A stretch of 64,000 nucleotides of DNA from Rhizobium sp. Root1203 (lineage in GTDB: Bacteria > Pseudomonadota > Alphaproteobacteria > Rhizobiales > Rhizobiaceae): positions 7,501-71,500 of the forward strand of contig NZ_LMCW01000023.1 of the NCBI RefSeq assembly GCF_001424945.1. Reading direction: 5' to 3'. The position numbers and the translations under genes are program-made. The notes below the pieces were generated by a model. That model did not search any database. It saw only the letters and a program-made list of their open reading frames with translations, and was not told the DNA's origin. This document shows, piece after piece, positions 25,850 through 36,800 of the stretch. Every line of letters begins with the position of its first letter. Within the stretch, counting starts at the first letter, position 1.

Positions 25850-28435
25850 ATGTCGGAAACGATGCACAGCCTGATTGAACAGGCAGAGGATGGTGTTCGC
25901 GCTGCCCCCTGCCCGTTGCTCTCAGGCGACAGGAAATCCATCGGAGCGCCCACGGCTTCGACGCAGAAACTGGGGGTGTTGGCTCGCATCGCCGTGACCT
26001 TTGCTGCCGGTACGGCCATTGCGTCGCTGGCGCGGCCGGTTTTCGCGCAGGTGGAATCCGAAGCCGCAGCTTCCGCGCATCTTTTCACATCCTCGCAGGT
26101 CGTCGGTCTTTCCGTCGTGATCGGCGTCATTTCGGCGGCACTTCTGTCGACCCTTTGGGTGGTACGCCAGCGCGGAAACCTCGAAACCGAAAGCCGCGGC
26201 ATGCGCTCCGCGCTTTCCGACGCACAGCAGCGCATTTCGCAATACGAAGCCCTGATCGCCGATAAGAACCGGCGTATCGTGATATGGGACGGCGAGGAGC
26301 GCCCGGAATTGCTCGGCCAGCTGCCGCCGGAAACAGGCGCTCCCCAGGACAACGAATTCCTTGCTTTCGGGCTGTGGCTCAGGCCGCGCTCGGCATCCGA
26401 ACTGGAGCGGGCGATCGATCGCCTGCGCGAATCGGCCCACAGTTTCGACATGGTGATCGAGACGCACCGGGACGAAATTCTGGAGGCGCAGGGGCGCGTG
26501 TCCGGCGGCCGCGCGTTCGTCCGTTTCGTCGCACTCAACAATCTCCGCGCCGAACTTGCCGAACTGAAGATCGAACGCGACCGGCTGCTTGCCTCGATTT
26601 CGGCTTTCCAGGGCCTCCTCGATTCCATCGACCTGCCTGCATGGCAGCGCGACACCGACGGACGGTTGACGTGGGTCAACCACGCCTATGGGGATGCAGT
26701 GGACGCCGTATCGCCGGGCGAGGCCATCAATGAAGGTCGCGAGCTGCTGACGACCATCGCCCGCGAACGCATTCGGGCGACGGCGACACCGGAATCGCCG
26801 TTCCACGACAAGATCTCGACCGTCGTCCAAGGCAACCGCACTTTCTTCGACGTTGTCGACGTGAAGGTTCCTAGCGGTTCGGCGGGCATTGCCGTCGACG
26901 TCACCGGCATCGAGGCTGTGCGAGCCGAGCTCGAGCGGACCCTGAAAAGCCACGCCGAGACGCTCGACCATCTGGCGACACCCGTTGCGATCTTCGACGG
27001 CGATCGCCGCCTTCAATTTTATAACCAGGCCTTCGTCTCGCTCTGGCAGCTCGATATCGCGTTCCTCGAAAGCCGGCCGGACAATGCCGAGCTGCTGGAA
27101 CGCCTGCGCGCCGCCAAGAAGCTGCCGGACCAGCTGAACTGGAAATCCTGGAAGGATACCGCTCTTTCGGTCTACCGCGCGCTCGACACCCAATCGGATC
27201 TCTGGCACCTGCCGAACGGACAGACGCTGCGGGTCTTCGCGACCGCCCATCCACAGGGCGGCGCGACCTGGGTCTTTGAAAATCTGACGGAACAGGTCGA
27301 CCTCGAGACACGCTACAACACGCTGCTCAAGGTTCAGGGAGAGACCATCGACCATCTCTCCGAAGGCGTTGCCGTGTTCGGGCCAGACGGCCGTATTCGG
27401 CTTTCGAACCCGGCCTTCCGGGCGTTGTGGGGCATTACCGAAGCCGAAGCAAAGCCCGGCACTCATATTCGTGCGCTCGGCGAAGCCTGCGCCCCCTCCT
27501 ATGACCGTCCAGATGGCTGGAAGACGTTTGCCGAATTGATCACCAGCTTCGACGACGAACGTCGCTCCAGTCAGGGAACGCTCGAGCTGTTCTCCGGTCT
27601 GGTGCTCGACTTTGCGGTCATCCCGCTGCCGAACGCCCAGACCATGTTGACCTTCGTCAACATGACAGACAGCGTAAGGGCCGAACGTGCGCTGACAGAA
27701 AAGAACGACGCCCTGCGCAAGGCCGATGAGCTGAAGAACGATTTCGTCCAGCATGTCTCCTACGAACTGCGCTCGCCGCTCACCAACATCATCGGCTTCA
27801 CCGATCTCCTGCGTACGCCCGGACTGGGCGAACTCAACGAACGCCAGTCCGAATATATCGATCATATCTCGACCTCATCGTCGGTGCTCCTGACCCTGGT
27901 GAACGATATCCTCGACCTGGCGACGGTCGATGCCGGCATCATGCGGCTCAATTACTCGGAAATCGAACTTGGCGACCTCCTCGACGACGTCTCCATACAG
28001 ATCGCCGATCGCCTGCAGGAGAGCGGCGTTTCGCTAGAAATCACCGCACCGGCGCGGCTCGGATCGATCGTTGCGGACCCCCAGCGTCTGAAGCAGATTC
28101 TGGTCAAACTGCTGTCGAATGCGGCAAACTTCTCGCCCGAGGGCGCCGCAATTTCGCTGCAATGCGATCGTGATGGAACGGATTTCGTCTTCTCCGTCAG
28201 CGATCGCGGCCCGGGTATTTCGCAGGAGACGATCAGCAATGTCTTCGATCGCTTCGCAACCAGCGCTAAGAGCGGGAAGCGCGGCGGGGCGGGCCTCGGG
28301 CTCTCGATTGTCGACAGCTTCGTCAATCTGCATAACGGGCAGGTTTCAATCGACAGCCAACCCGGCAAGGGAACAACGGTCGTCTGCCGCATTCCATCTG
28401 CCGACATGCCGTCCTCCATCGCCGCAGCCGAATGA
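25850..28435 (+). CDS. divL: cell-cycle signalling protein DivL (Tyr-box histidine-kinase homolog)
   Basis: An 861-residue protein. Hydrophobic segments lie at ~42-66 and ~82-105, then a coiled-coil-prone stretch, several PAS-like domains (~205-620; e.g. LLDSIDLPAWQRDTDGRLTW, DHLATPVAIFDGDRRLQFYN, DHLSEGVAVFGPDGRIRLSN), and a kinase core. The phospho-acceptor box reads FVQHVSYELRSPLTNIIGF: Tyr638 replaces His, as in Caulobacter DivL (Tyr550). The ATPase lobe retains LLSNAANFSP, DRGPGIS and GGAGLGLSI. In Caulobacter DivL reads DivK-P and modulates CckA, thereby CtrA. It overlaps the tsaE-amgK gene by 4 bases. Confidence 0.93.
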   Translation: MSETMHSLIEQAEDGVRAAPCPLLSGDRKSIGAPTASTQKLGVLARIAVTFAAGTAIASLARPVFAQVESEAAASAHLFTSSQVVGLSVVIGVISAALLSTLWVVRQRGNLETESRGMRSALSDAQQRISQYEALIADKNRRIVIWDGEERPELLGQLPPETGAPQDNEFLAFGLWLRPRSASELERAIDRLRESAHSFDMVIETHRDEILEAQGRVSGGRAFVRFVALNNLRAELAELKIERDRLLASISAFQGLLDSIDLPAWQRDTDGRLTWVNHAYGDAVDAVSPGEAINEGRELLTTIARERIRATATPESPFHDKISTVVQGNRTFFDVVDVKVPSGSAGIAVDVTGIEAVRAELERTLKSHAETLDHLATPVAIFDGDRRLQFYNQAFVSLWQLDIAFLESRPDNAELLERLRAAKKLPDQLNWKSWKDTALSVYRALDTQSDLWHLPNGQTLRVFATAHPQGGATWVFENLTEQVDLETRYNTLLKVQGETIDHLSEGVAVFGPDGRIRLSNPAFRALWGITEAEAKPGTHIRALGEACAPSYDRPDGWKTFAELITSFDDERRSSQGTLELFSGLVLDFAVIPLPNAQTMLTFVNMTDSVRAERALTEKNDALRKADELKNDFVQHVSYELRSPLTNIIGFTDLLRTPGLGELNERQSEYIDHISTSSSVLLTLVNDILDLATVDAGIMRLNYSEIELGDLLDDVSIQIADRLQESGVSLEITAPARLGSIVADPQRLKQILVKLLSNAANFSPEGAAISLQCDRDGTDFVFSVSDRGPGISQETISNVFDRFATSAKSGKRGGAGLGLSIVDSFVNLHNGQVSIDSQPGKGTTVVCRIPSADMPSSIAAAE

Positions 28436-29946
28436 CGACGGGCACTGCCATCTCCCTCTACCTTGACGATGAGGCGGCGACGATCCGTTTTGGCGAGGAT
28501 ATGGCGCTGGCCCTCAACGCAGGCGACTGCCTGGCGCTGTCCGGCGATCTGGGCGCAGGAAAGTCGGCCCTCGCCAGGGCTCTCCTGCGGGCGCTGGCCG
28601 ATGACGCCGAGCTGGAAGTGCCGAGCCCCACCTTCACGCTGGTACAATCCTACGATTTGCGTATTCCGGTCTCCCATTTCGATCTTTACCGCCTCGGAGA
28701 TGCGGCAGAATTGACCGAACTTGGTTTCGACGAGGCCCTGCAGGACGGCATATGCCTGGTCGAATGGCCTGAGATGGCAGAGGGAGAACTGCCGGCCCAC
28801 AGGATCACCCTGAGGCTGGAGCACGAAAGCGCAGGACGGCGCGTCACAATCGCGGCCCCCGAAAAGCAGCAGGCTCGTATTCGCCGCGTGCTGGCAATTC
28901 GCGCGTTTATAGACGACGCCGGTCTTGCAGGTGCCAGGCGCCGTTTTCTGACAGGCGACGCCTCCCTTCGCGCCTATGAAGCGGTCTATCCCGCCGACGG
29001 CGTTCGCCGGATCCTGATGGATTGGCCCCCGCTTGCAGAAGGGCCGCCGGTTTTCGACGGCAAACCCTATCCGAAGGTCGCGCATCTTGCGGAAAACGCC
29101 TACCCCTTCGTGGCCATCGCCAATGCGCTGCACCAGGAAGGATTTGCGACGCCGGCGATCCTCAAGGTCGACTACGAACAGGGCATCCTGCTTCTGGAGG
29201 ATCTCGGCTCCGATGGCGTCCTTGACGGCGACGGCGCGCCGATTGCCGAGCGTTACAGGGCGAGTGTCGCGTGCCTGGCACAGCTGCATTCGCTGGCGAT
29301 GCCACAGGATGTCCGCGTCACCGAGACGCACGTCCACCACATCCCTGATTTCGACCGTGCCGCGATGAAGATGGAGGTACGCCTCGTTCTGGACTGGCAC
29401 CTCCCCTGGAAACGCGCCGGCGCACCGGCGAGCGATGCCGAGCGCGACGAGTATCTGGCGATCTGGGATCGGCTGATCGACGAACTCGGTGCAGCGGAGA
29501 AGAACCTGCTTCTGCGCGATTTCCATTCGCCGAACATTATCTGGCGTGCCAACGAAATCGGTATCAAGCGTGTCGGATTGATCGATTTCCAGGATGCGAT
29601 GATCGGCCCCACGGCCTACGATCTCGCCTCAATCGTGCAGGATGCACGCGTTACCATCGTGCCGGCGCTGTTTCGTCAACTCATGGACGACTATCTTTCG
29701 TTGCGGCGGGCTCAAGGCGGCTTTGACGAGGCGCTGTTCCTCAAGAGCTGGGCCATCATGTCGGCGCAGCGTAATTGCAAACTCGCCGGCCTCTGGGTGC
29801 GGCTGATGCAACGTGATGGCAAGCCCGGTTATATGAAGCATATGCCGCGCACGCTCGCCTATCTCGACGTCGCCCTGCAGCATGAATCGCTTGCCCCCTT
29901 GCGCGACTGGTGCGTAAGAGCTGGTATAGTGGCGAGCGAATCATAA
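28432..29946 (+). CDS. fusion of TsaE and AmgK-like sugar kinase
   Basis: A 504-residue two-domain protein. Residues ~1-150 are TsaE, the ATPase of the t6A37 tRNA-modifying complex: P-loop GDLGAGKSALAR (38-49), SPTFTLVQSY, FDLYRLGD and LVEWPE. Residues ~165-504 are an aminoglycoside-phosphotransferase-fold kinase with LLEDLG, catalytic LLRDFHSPNIIW and GLIDFQDAMIGP. That kinase type directly before murU is AmgK, the anomeric MurNAc/GlcNAc kinase of cell-wall recycling. I see no internal stop or start that would split the domains. Substrate assignment of the kinase half rests on the murU neighbour. Confidence 0.88.
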   Translation: MTTGTAISLYLDDEAATIRFGEDMALALNAGDCLALSGDLGAGKSALARALLRALADDAELEVPSPTFTLVQSYDLRIPVSHFDLYRLGDAAELTELGFDEALQDGICLVEWPEMAEGELPAHRITLRLEHESAGRRVTIAAPEKQQARIRRVLAIRAFIDDAGLAGARRRFLTGDASLRAYEAVYPADGVRRILMDWPPLAEGPPVFDGKPYPKVAHLAENAYPFVAIANALHQEGFATPAILKVDYEQGILLLEDLGSDGVLDGDGAPIAERYRASVACLAQLHSLAMPQDVRVTETHVHHIPDFDRAAMKMEVRLVLDWHLPWKRAGAPASDAERDEYLAIWDRLIDELGAAEKNLLLRDFHSPNIIWRANEIGIKRVGLIDFQDAMIGPTAYDLASIVQDARVTIVPALFRQLMDDYLSLRRAQGGFDEALFLKSWAIMSAQRNCKLAGLWVRLMQRDGKPGYMKHMPRTLAYLDVALQHESLAPLRDWCVRAGIVASES

Positions 29947-29958
29947 GTTCCGGATGAC

Positions 29959-30690
29959 ATGACGATTAAGCAAGCCATGGTGCTGGCTGCCGGCCTCGGC
30001 ACCCGTATGCGCCCGATCACCGATACGATCCCGAAGCCGCTGGTGAAGATCGACGGCAAGCCGATGATCGACTACGCGCTGGATTCGCTTGTCGAGGCCG
30101 GTGTCGAGAAGGCGGTGGTGAACGTCCATTATCTTGCTGAACAGATGCTGGCACACCTCGAGTGCTACGCCAACCTCGAGCTCATCGTTTCCGACGAGCG
30201 CGACCGGCTGATGAACAACGGCGGCGGCTTGGCAAAGGGTCTGAAGCTGCTGGATCGTGGTAATGTCTTCGTCACGAACGCCGACCTCTTCTGGATCGGC
30301 GAGCCGACCGATCGACCGAGCAACCTCCGCCGCTTAGCCGGATTCTTCGATCCAAGACGGATGGACATGGCTATGTTGTGCGTGAAACTTGAAGACACGA
30401 CCGGCCACAACGGCAAGAACGATTTCAACCTCGCCGCCGACGGCAAGCTCAGCCGGTATCGCGACCAGGGACCCGATCCCGTCGTCTACGCCGGTGCGAT
30501 CGCGATGAACACCTCATTCTTCGACGATGCGCCCGACGATGCATTCAACCTGAACCTCTATTTCGACAAGGCGATTGCCCGCGGGCGGCTCTACGGCATG
30601 ATGCTCGAAGGACATTGGCTCACGGTCGGGACGCCTGAGGCAATTGATGAGGCGGAGGAAACGATCCGGCGATACCGGACGTTCGCTTAA
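29959..30690 (+). CDS. murU: MurNAc-1-phosphate uridylyltransferase MurU
   Basis: A 243-residue nucleotidyltransferase. AMVLAAGLGTRMRPITDTIPKPLVKIDGKPMIDY is the nucleotide-binding signature; ETGGGL is replaced by MNNGGGLAKGL, and VTNADLFW holds the metal Asp. With AmgK it converts recycled MurNAc to UDP-MurNAc, bypassing de novo synthesis and fosfomycin-sensitive MurA. It is 12 bp behind the fusion gene. Other sugar-1-phosphate nucleotidyltransferase roles cannot be excluded from sequence alone. Confidence 0.88.
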   Translation: MTIKQAMVLAAGLGTRMRPITDTIPKPLVKIDGKPMIDYALDSLVEAGVEKAVVNVHYLAEQMLAHLECYANLELIVSDERDRLMNNGGGLAKGLKLLDRGNVFVTNADLFWIGEPTDRPSNLRRLAGFFDPRRMDMAMLCVKLEDTTGHNGKNDFNLAADGKLSRYRDQGPDPVVYAGAIAMNTSFFDDAPDDAFNLNLYFDKAIARGRLYGMMLEGHWLTVGTPEAIDEAEETIRRYRTFA

Positions 30691-30693
30691 GCC

Positions 30694-33600
30694 ATGGCCG
30701 AGCGGCACCAGCCACGGGTTTTGACGATACCGGCCGGACTGCCGTTCCTGGCGACGCTTGCCGAGACGCTTTGCGACGGGCGTCTGACGCCTCTCTTCCG
30801 GCATGATCCCTCCGATCCGCTCTCGCTTTCCAAGATCACCATCTACCTTCCCACCCGGCGAGCTGCGCGTGTGCTCCGCTCGGAATTCGTGGATCTGCTC
30901 GGCGGACGATCCGCCATTCTGCCCATCATCCGCCCGCTTGGCGAAACGGACGACGACAGCGGATATTTCGAAGAGGCGCTTCCGGCGACACTCGACCTGG
31001 CGCAACCTCTCTCCAATACGGCCCGGCTTCTGGAGCTTGCGCGGCTGATTCTTGCCTGGCGAAACAAGCTGCCGGAGATCGTGCGCAGCATTCACTCCGA
31101 TTCCCCTCTCGTGGCGCCCGCGAGCCCTGCAGACGCGATCTGGCTTGCCCGCAACCTTGCCGAACTGATCGACTCGATCGAGACTGAAGACCGGGATTGG
31201 AGCGACATCGCGCGGCTCGATGCCAAAGATCACGCATTGTGGTGGCAGCTCACAGCGGAATTTCTGCAGATCGCAAGCGCATTCTGGCCCGAAAGATTGG
31301 CCGAACTTGGAAAATCCTCGCCGGCACGGCACAGGAACGCCATCTTGCGCGCCGAAGCAAACCGGATTGCGGCAACACCGCCGGCTGGCCCGATCATCAT
31401 TGCCGGTTCGACCGGCTCAGTTCCCGCGACGGCGGATCTGATTGCGGCGGTCGCAAACCTTCCCGAAGGCGTCATCGTTCTTCCGGGCCTGGACATGGGG
31501 ATGCCGGCGGAGCATTGGCGGATGGTCACGCCCGAAAGGGCCGGACAGCCCGCCGACCCCGCCAGCAGGAGCCACTCACAATATGGTCTTGCGCAGCTTC
31601 TCAAGCGCCTGAAGCTGGACCGCAACGACGTCGTTTCCCTGGCCGGTGCCCCGGCACATCTGCAGCAGCGCGCCGATATTCTTTCGCATGCGCTCTCACC
31701 TGCAGAAGCGACGAGCGATTGGGGGCTTTGGAAGAGCGCGTTGCCGGATACCGCCATTTCTTCCGCCTTCGCCGATGTCTCGCTGATCGAGGCCGCAAAC
31801 GAGCGCGAAGAAGCGACGGCCATCGCGATCGCGCTTCGCATGGCGCTGGAAAGGCCGGGCATGGACGGCGAAAGCCGCGCAGCCCTCATCACACCGGACC
31901 GCAATCTTGCCCGCCGGGTGATGGCGGAACTCTCGCGCTTCGACATCCTGGCCGACGACTCGGCCGGTACGCCGCTTTCTGCAACACCGCAAGGGACACT
32001 GTTGCAGCTCCTATTGGAGGCGACGTTGCGACCGGGAGATCCCGTGGCAATCGTTGGCCTTCTCAAGCATCCGCTGGCGCGGTTCGGGCTGGAGCGCGAT
32101 GCGCTTCGCGAGGCTGTTGCAGCACTTGAGCTTCTGGCCCTTCGCGGCGGCGTCGCGGAAGTCGACATCAGCACGCTGGAACCGCTACTCGACCGCCAGC
32201 TTTCCGAACAAGCACTCGACCGACATACACCCAATTGGCGCAAGTCCCTTGCACCAGAAGCTGCCGCCAAAGCTCGCGATCTTGCGCGCCGGGTCGGAGA
32301 AGCAACCGAGCCGCTTGCCGCAACCCTCGGCCGCCGCATGCCGGACGAGCGCGGTCCTGCGACGGCCTTCACACTGGCCGACTGGGCGGAGCGTACCGGG
32401 CGAACCCTGGAGGCCGTGGCCCGCGACGAGCGCGGAAGCCTGTCCGGCCTTTGGTCCGGCGAAGCCGGCGATACGCTTGCGAAGCTCCTAGGCGAGGTCA
32501 TGGAGACCGAAGGGCAGATCGAAGCCGACGGTCCACAGTGGATCGACATCACGGCAGCGCTTTCGGCCGGTCAGGCAGTCAAGCCGCGTGCGCTCAGCCA
32601 TCCACGGCTCTTCATTTTCGGGACCTTGGAAGCCCGCTTGCAGAGCGTCGATACACTCGTCCTCGGCGGGCTGAACGAGGGCTCGTGGCCCGGAAAAACC
32701 GCCAATAATCCGTTCGTTTCGCGAACCATGAAGACGGAAATCGGGCTCGAACCACCGGAGCGGCGGATCGGCCAGCTGGCGCACGACTTCGAAATGGCCA
32801 ACGGGACACGCCATCTCGTCTACGCGCGGGCACTCAGGCAAGGCGCAACCCCGACGGTGGCATCGCGCTGGCTGCAGCGTCTGCTCGCGTTCGGCGGCAA
32901 GGCATTCAAGGCCGAACTCACGGGCCGCGGTGATCATTTCGTGCACTGGGCAAACCTCATCGACCGGGGCGACCGACAGGCGCCAGCGCAGCGCCCAAGC
33001 CCTACGCCCCCGCGAGACATGCAGCCGAAGACCTATTCCTTCAGCGAGGTCGGCCGATTGCGGCGCGATCCCTATGCGATCTATGCGCGCCGCGTCCTGC
33101 GGCTGGATTCCGTGGATCCGTTCAACCGCGATCCCGGCGTGGCCGAGCGGGGAACGCTCTATCACACGATCATCGATCGCTTCGTACGCGAAGGTCATAT
33201 CGCCGGCACGCCGGATGCAACGGCTGCAATGGAGCATATCCTCACCGAACTCTTCGACCTGCAGAGGTTGCCGCCACATATCGATGCCGTCTGGCGACCG
33301 CGTTTCCGGGAGGTTGCGCGCGCGTTCCTCCGTTGGGAGGCGGAACGGCGCCCCGGCATTCAGCGGACGCTGACCGAAGTGCGCGGCGGCGTCGAACTGG
33401 AACAGATCGATATCCGCCTCAGCGGTGTCGCCGACCGGATCGACCTGATGGGCCCGAATGCCGCCGACATCATCGACTACAAGACCGGATTCAATCCCAC
33501 GCCGGCCCAGGCTCGCGCCCTTCTCGATCCGCAGCTGGCGCTCGAGGCGGCAGCACTGAAGGCCGGCGCCTTTCGTGAGGTGGGGAGCCTCGTGCCGCAG

Positions 33601-33885
33601 GACCTTCTCTACGTGCGGCTCCGGCCCGGAAGCCGCTTCCAGGTCGATACCGTCAACAACGAGTTTTCCACCCGAAGCGACAAGGCGAAGTCGGCCATGG
33701 ATCTGGCGACGGACTCGATCGATCAGCTCGTGAAATTCGTTTCACTGCTGCAATCGGGTGAGCGGGGCTTCACCTCGCGGCTCGTTCCGGCGCAGCAGTT
33801 CGATTTCGGCGGCGACTACGATCACCTGGCACGCGTTTCCGAATGGTCGACTGCCGAGAGCGACGAGGCCAGCGACGATGAATGA
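30694..33885 (+). CDS. addB: double-strand break repair protein AddB
   Basis: A 1063-residue AddB of the alphaproteobacterial type. The N-terminal UvrD-like region contains IIAGSTGSVPATADLIAAV; LVLGGLNEGSWPG is a typical AddB motif; the C-terminus carries a RecB-type nuclease site, GVADRIDLM...ADIIDYKTG. With AddA it resects DNA ends for RecA loading. It starts 3 bp after murU and overlaps addA by 8 bases. Confidence 0.94.
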   Translation: MAERHQPRVLTIPAGLPFLATLAETLCDGRLTPLFRHDPSDPLSLSKITIYLPTRRAARVLRSEFVDLLGGRSAILPIIRPLGETDDDSGYFEEALPATLDLAQPLSNTARLLELARLILAWRNKLPEIVRSIHSDSPLVAPASPADAIWLARNLAELIDSIETEDRDWSDIARLDAKDHALWWQLTAEFLQIASAFWPERLAELGKSSPARHRNAILRAEANRIAATPPAGPIIIAGSTGSVPATADLIAAVANLPEGVIVLPGLDMGMPAEHWRMVTPERAGQPADPASRSHSQYGLAQLLKRLKLDRNDVVSLAGAPAHLQQRADILSHALSPAEATSDWGLWKSALPDTAISSAFADVSLIEAANEREEATAIAIALRMALERPGMDGESRAALITPDRNLARRVMAELSRFDILADDSAGTPLSATPQGTLLQLLLEATLRPGDPVAIVGLLKHPLARFGLERDALREAVAALELLALRGGVAEVDISTLEPLLDRQLSEQALDRHTPNWRKSLAPEAAAKARDLARRVGEATEPLAATLGRRMPDERGPATAFTLADWAERTGRTLEAVARDERGSLSGLWSGEAGDTLAKLLGEVMETEGQIEADGPQWIDITAALSAGQAVKPRALSHPRLFIFGTLEARLQSVDTLVLGGLNEGSWPGKTANNPFVSRTMKTEIGLEPPERRIGQLAHDFEMANGTRHLVYARALRQGATPTVASRWLQRLLAFGGKAFKAELTGRGDHFVHWANLIDRGDRQAPAQRPSPTPPRDMQPKTYSFSEVGRLRRDPYAIYARRVLRLDSVDPFNRDPGVAERGTLYHTIIDRFVREGHIAGTPDATAAMEHILTELFDLQRLPPHIDAVWRPRFREVARAFLRWEAERRPGIQRTLTEVRGGVELEQIDIRLSGVADRIDLMGPNAADIIDYKTGFNPTPAQARALLDPQLALEAAALKAGAFREVGSLVPQDLLYVRLRPGSRFQVDTVNNEFSTRSDKAKSAMDLATDSIDQLVKFVSLLQSGERGFTSRLVPAQQFDFGGDYDHLARVSEWSTAESDEASDDE

Positions 33886-36800
33886 CGATACGACACTGCC
33901 CGAGGGCGACGATCCGATCGCCTGGACGAGCTGGACGACGATCCAGCAATCGATCGCTTCCGACCCGCAGCGTTCAGCCTGGGTGTCGGCGAATGCCGGC
34001 TCGGGCAAGACCCATGTTCTGACGCAACGCGTGATCCGGCTTCTCCTTGCTGGCGCACGCCCGTCGGCGATTCTTTGCCTGACCTATACGAAAGCCGCCG
34101 CCTCCGAGATGTCGAACCGCGTGTTCGAGCGGTTGGCGGAGTGGGCCGTCCTGTCGGACGACGACCTCAGTCAGCGTATCTCGCAGATCGAAGGTAAGGT
34201 TCCGGACGCTCTCAAGCTTGCCGAAGCCCGCCGGCTTTTTGCCAAGGCGCTGGAGACGCCCGGTGGGTTGAAGATCCAGACGATCCACGCCTTCTGCGAA
34301 GCGCTGCTGCATCAGTTTCCGCTGGAGGCCAATGTTGCCGGACATTTTTCGGTTTTGGACGACCGCGCTGCTGCGACGTTGCTGGAGGATGCACGGCGTT
34401 CACTATTGACTGCGACGACACCGGACGAGGATCCCGCGCTCGCGGAGGCGTTCTCCTACGTTCTCAATCTTGGCGACGAATCCGGGCTGGAAACGCTGCT
34501 GGAAGAGATCGTTGCCAATCGCAACCCGATCCGCAAGTTCACCGTCGCCGCAGAGCAGCAGGGCGGCCTCGACAAAGCGATCCGGGCAAAACTCGGCCTT
34601 TCCAGCAATGACACGGAGATGGGTATTGCGGACGAATACTGGCCCTTGCCCGGCCTCGCCGGCAGCGCCCTTGATCGCTATCTCGAGCTTGCAGACCGGA
34701 AGGGCGGCGCCAAGGCGCAGGATATCGCGGCAGCGCTGCGGACGGTGGTGCAAGAACAGGATGCGACGCGCCGTATCCCGCTGCTTGAAAGGGCATTTCT
34801 GACCGCCAAGGGCGAACCCAAGTCGGATTCGCAGTTTTTCGTCAAGGCAATGCTCAGCGAGGCTCCGGAACTGGCGGACGCGGTGACAGCGGCGCGGGAT
34901 CATATCGTTTCGTGCCGGGACCGGCTGAAGATTGTACGGATGTACGACGCGACGCGCGCGGCGCTGATCCTCGCCGACCGGCTGAACCGTGACTACGACG
35001 ATCTCAAAAAGCAGCGGAGCCAGCTCGACTTCGAAGACCTGATCACCCGCACAGCCGACCTGCTGAACAAGAGCGACGTCGGCCCGTGGATCCACTACAA
35101 GCTCGATCAGGGCATCGACCATATCCTTGTCGACGAGGCGCAAGATACCAGTCCCATCCAATGGAGCGTAATCCAGTCGCTCGCCCAGGATTTCTTCTCG
35201 GGCGAAAGCGCCCGGAACGTCGTTCGGACGCTGTTTGCGGTCGGCGACGAAAAACAGTCCATCTATTCGTTCCAGGGCGCTCGTCCAGAACGCTTCTCGG
35301 AGGAAAGCCAGCGCACGCGGCAGCGCGTTTCGCAAAGCGGCCTCGCTTTTTCCACCGTCCGGCTGCCGCTGTCGTTCCGATCCACCTCGGATGTGCTTGC
35401 GGCGGTCGACCATATCTTTACGCCGGCCGGTAACGCCCGAGGTCTGAGTGCCGGCGGCGAGCCTGTGGTCCACCGTTCCAACCGCATCGGTCATCCCGGC
35501 GCCGTCGATCTCTGGGAGATGATTGCGCCAGACGTGACGATAAAGGACGAAGACTGGACGGCACCCTTCGACGCGACACCGGAAAGTGCGCCGGCCGCCA
35601 TCCTCGCGCGGCGGATCGCATACGCGATCGGCGATCTCGTCGGCAAAGAAACAATAGTCGAGAAAGGCAAGGAACGGCTGATCGAGGCAGGGGACATTCT
35701 CGTTCTCGTGCGCAAGCGTGACGCATTCGTCAACGCGCTGACGCGGGCGCTGAAGCGGCGCGACAATATTCCCGTCGCCGGCGCCGACCGTTTGCGCCTG
35801 ACGAGCCATATTGCCGTTCAGGATCTCGTGGCTCTCGGGCGCTTCCTGCTCCTGCCGGAGGACGATCTTTCGCTCGCGGCGTTGATGAAGAGCCCGCTTC
35901 TGGATCTGACTGAAGACGACATCTTCACCGTCGCAGCTCTTCGCGGCGAAGGCGAGAGCGTCTGGACGCATATGCAGAAATTCGCCGCCGACGGCAACCC
36001 GCGGCTGGGGGCTGCGGTTGGTCGGCTGACGCTGTTTCTTGAGGAGCAGAGAGTGCTCCCCGTCCACGACTTCTATGCGCGGTTGCTCGGCAGCCATGGC
36101 GGGCGTCGGCAGTTTCTCGCTCGCCTCGGCACGGAGGTCAGCGATATTCTTGACGAGTTCCTGACGTTCACGCTCGATCACGAGAACTCGGAGCTGCCTG
36201 GACTGCAATCCTTCATTTCGACGCTGGAGCTGGAAGCGCCGGAAGTCAAACGCGAGCAGGACAAGGGCCGAAACGAAGTCCGGATCATGACGGTCCATGC
36301 CTCGAAAGGCTTGGAAGCGCCGATCGTCTTTCTGGTCGATGGCGGCTCCAAGGCGTTCACACACACCCACATGCCGAAGCTCCGGTTGCTGGAGCAACGG
36401 AAAGACGAACCACCGATGCCCGTTTGGGTGCCGCTCGGCGATCTCGGCAATTCGCTGACCCAGGCGGACGCGACGCGCATCCAGTTGCTGGCGGAAGAGG
36501 AGTACCGCCGCCTGCTCTACGTGGCGATGACGCGCGCCGCCGACCGTCTGGTGGTTTGCGGCTATCGCGGCGTTCGCGCCAATACCGATACTTGGCACGC
36601 GATGATTTCGGCTGCGATGACCGACAGCCATCCCCATGTTGCGGCCGCGACTTTTTCCGGACCGGACGGAACCTGGAGCGGAATCAGGTGGCGAGTGCCG
36701 CGTATCGATCGCCATTTCGAACACCACCAATCCGCCGAACCGGCTGCTACCCGGGATGTCTTGCCCTTCGACCTCGGCAAGCCATTGCCGCCGCAACGGC

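Noticed and set aside
25922..27865. 647-codon minus-strand frame opposite divL
   Set aside because: Antisense shadow; composition typical of reversed GC-rich codons.
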